This document shows positions 61,730-64,000 of a stretch of 64,000 bases of DNA, one piece after another. Made by a program: the position numbers and the translations under genes. The first letter of the stretch is position 1, and the number at the start of each line of letters is the position of its first letter. The notes beneath the pieces are model-generated. The model was not told where the DNA came from and made no database searches. It saw only the letters and a program-made list of their open reading frames with translations. Source of the stretch: Acanthochromis polyacanthus (Eukaryota; Chordata; Actinopteri; Pomacentridae); the NCBI RefSeq assembly GCF_021347895.1, contig NC_067115.1:10750064-10814063 (forward strand), read 5' to 3'.

Positions 61730-64000
61730 TGGAATCCCAAGGGACTCTGTGTGGTCTGTCTGTTTGTGGGAGTACATGGCTTTATGTGTTTTTCCCTGTG
61801 TATCTGTTTTCCTTTACACTCGCATGTTTGAAGCTCTGAGGTAAATGGGAAATGCAGATATTAAAGAGCCATCAGTTCATGCAGCAACGAGGGAGAATTG
61901 ATTGAATTTGCTCAGAGTTACAATAACTACACAGGTACTGGGAAAAATCAAAGCTCGCTTGATGCACGAGGTGTCATTGCTTAAGTCATGCCGGTGAGCC
62001 GCTGGGATTTGATGCACATGAAGAATTTTGTTCTGAGCAGCACAATTGTCTGTTTTCATCAGGGATCTTGTGATTCAAGCAATCATCACCTGTGGCAGTC
62101 TTGGTGTGAAAATGTCAGTGAGGTCACGCAGATGTCACATGGGAGTAGTAATTTAAATATATACATAAATGTCACACGATTATAAACTGTTCAGCATGAA
62201 CAAAGCAATGGAGATCGAAAAAAACTCTTCGTATCTTCCCTTTAATCAGCACTTGCAGTAGTCACTAAATAATTACCATTTCACTTTTTACAAATGGAAA
62301 ATATACAGCACTGCCCTCAACGCATGAAATTTTACTCTTACTTGCATTTTCCATCCACGACTTTTACTTGCAATGGAGTAATTTTACACTATCAGCCCTT
62401 TCAGCTAATGTAAAGCATCTCAACACATATTCCACCACTAGCTTCACTGCACACACACTTCAAGAACAAGAAAGCCAAGAAAAAACAACAAAGTTAATTA
62501 TGATTTTAATTATATATCGACTGTATGCATGGCATCTGCCTATAGCACCCCTGAGGAGCTGGTACTTATAGCAGAAATGTGATCAACTGCTGCTGCTTTC
62601 ACTGAATTATAATGGCACCAGGCTCGCTCGTAAGACTTATTTCCAGAGCAAACAAAAGGAAAACTCTAAGGAAAAAAACAAAAACAAAATCGGAGGCTAA
62701 TTTAAGCTCTTGTTTCGAGGCTTTAATAATTTATTAAAGTGGATAATGAGATGACACAGTAAATGGTTAATTCTCTTTCATAAATATGGCATGTTTCCAC
62801 GTGAACGGCACATTTTCACACATTTTCCCCAAAAGATACTCGGACTGCTGCTTATCACTGCAGCTGACAGTAAATTACTTCTACTCAAATGGTTTTAAAC
62901 AGTAAATGTTTTATGCCATTCTCAACCACACTCAACCCCCTGAGCAGCCACCACACTATGTGAATTTTTAATGAGCACTGCTTAATTAAAATTTTGTTGA
63001 ATATACATAAATACAGTGCACTGACCTTTCTGTGAATCTCTGCAATTCACCTTGAGCTCCGGCTTTAATAGTGAAATTAATTGGAGAGGTCAAAATAGGA
63101 TAAGCAACCTGAGATTCGCCCAGACACTCAACTATGAATAGAAGTGTGTACACTCATTTGGGCATCACATACATACGCATACACAAAGGGATAATCAAAT
63201 ATGGTGCAAAATAAAGGTTATTCTTTACACTGAAACAAAAGCAAAGACAACAAAAACAGGCCAAATGAGACGAGGAAGGAGTTGTCATCTGCTCCTAAAC
63301 AGTTGAGACTCAATTAAAAGTTTCTTCGTTCCGCTAATGACAAATTACATCAGTGATGGAGGGAGTGATTGAAAGACAGAGTGGAAGCCACAGAGTCCCT
63401 GATTGCTTTCTGAATGAGGAAAGCTATCAGGGCCAGTTTGGGGAGATGGCTCCCCTCTGCACACATGTGACAGACAGCGCAAGGCCGTGCACACATTCAC
63501 ACACGTGCATCGACTTGTCACTATAATACAAAGCCTGTCCTGCTAACAAGAAGGGGAGGAATCAGCGGCGGCAAGCATGAGGGATTTAAAAATCAAGGGA
63601 TGGAGAGAGACAAACAGAAAGACAGCAATCCCCTAAGCTGTAATGAGCCCCTCCATCCTTTTTTCCCCCTTCCCTTCCTTGTCTCGCTTGCTTCCTTCTT
63701 TCTGATGAAAAGGGGAAAGGTAGACAATGGAAGCTATCAAGGAAACACAATGGGAAATCATTATTGTTGTATCATAAAACTGCTGTTGGCAGTGTGGATG
63801 TTTGACTGGCAGTGAAGAAAAAGGCAAACTTTTATGTATGACCACTTAAAGGGAAATTACACTTTACTGCACTTACATTTTTCTGAACAGAATAAATGGC
63901 TGTTAGCTGATGCAGTGATGCCACAAAGAAAGAAGAAATTTTCATGCCTTGGTGATATTTCTGAACTATTACAATTCTCTATTTGTTTCTACATTTTTGT
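61730..64000. other. Gene-free sequence, possible conserved non-coding elements
   Basis: Segments 61890-62130 and 62940-63110 are unique, balanced in composition and dense in homeodomain- and bHLH-like motifs (CAATTG, TAATTA, TTAATGAG). They resemble vertebrate conserved enhancers in texture only, and alignment to other fishes would be needed to say more. Confidence 0.35.

Overview
The window reads as gene-poor nuclear DNA of a ray-finned fish, most likely a percomorph teleost. Three things point there: several recognisable fish-type Tc1/mariner families, a tRNA-derived SINE of a kind common in spiny-rayed fishes, and very long (TG/CA)n microsatellites beside polypurine or polypyrimidine tracts. 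Almost every open frame longer than 60 codons is a shadow of these low-complexity tracts. No host protein-coding gene can be supported. At most there are a few isolated exon-like pieces, the best being a 55-bp exon-shaped segment on the minus strand near 8.96-9.01 kb, so the window is probably intergenic or lies inside a very large intron.

The one clear gene is a full-length Tc1-type (DD34E) transposase at 46990-48024. It sits in a complete 1,635-bp transposon (46609-48243) with 213-bp inverted repeats about 98% identical to each other and a TA target duplication. Just upstream, 45661-46424 is a CpG-rich 764-bp element with 29-bp terminal inverted repeats. A third terminal-repeat element lies at 38547-38900 (354 bp, 19-bp inverted repeats, 9-bp target duplication).

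Layout. 0-10 kb: unique AT-rich DNA, GT microsatellites, a Tc1 relic at 4.2 kb, exon-like pieces at 1.2, 9.0 and 9.6-9.8 kb, and a Z-DNA-prone GT/GC tract at 9.9 kb. 10-23 kb: a truncated SINE (10.65 kb), Tc1 relics (15.9 and 19.2 kb), a dispersed repeat (19.8 kb), the longest CA repeat (17.5 kb) and most of the strand-biased purine or pyrimidine tracts. 23-30 kb: a perfect 58-bp palindrome (23.7 kb), a Tc1 relic (25.8 kb), a 100-bp GT repeat (28.75 kb). 30.8-34.8 kb: a transposon graveyard of four Tc1 relics, one interrupted by a SINE with an intact 12-bp target duplication. 38-42.5 kb: the 354-bp element, another SINE, a LINE reverse-transcriptase relic and a GGTCA-rich repeat. 45.6-48.3 kb: the young transposon pair. 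50.4-51.4 kb: a seven-unit degenerate tandem array whose unit recurs as single dispersed copies. 54-64 kb: an internally deleted Tc1 derivative, more copies of the dispersed family, a CA repeat, and unique DNA that may hold conserved non-coding elements.

How the parts work together: the only functional unit seen is the Tc1 transposon, whose transposase would act on its own inverted repeats. The remaining elements are non-autonomous or dead and would depend on enzymes encoded elsewhere. Assignments of decayed repeats rest on remembered teleost repeat sequences and short diagnostic motifs, not on a database search.
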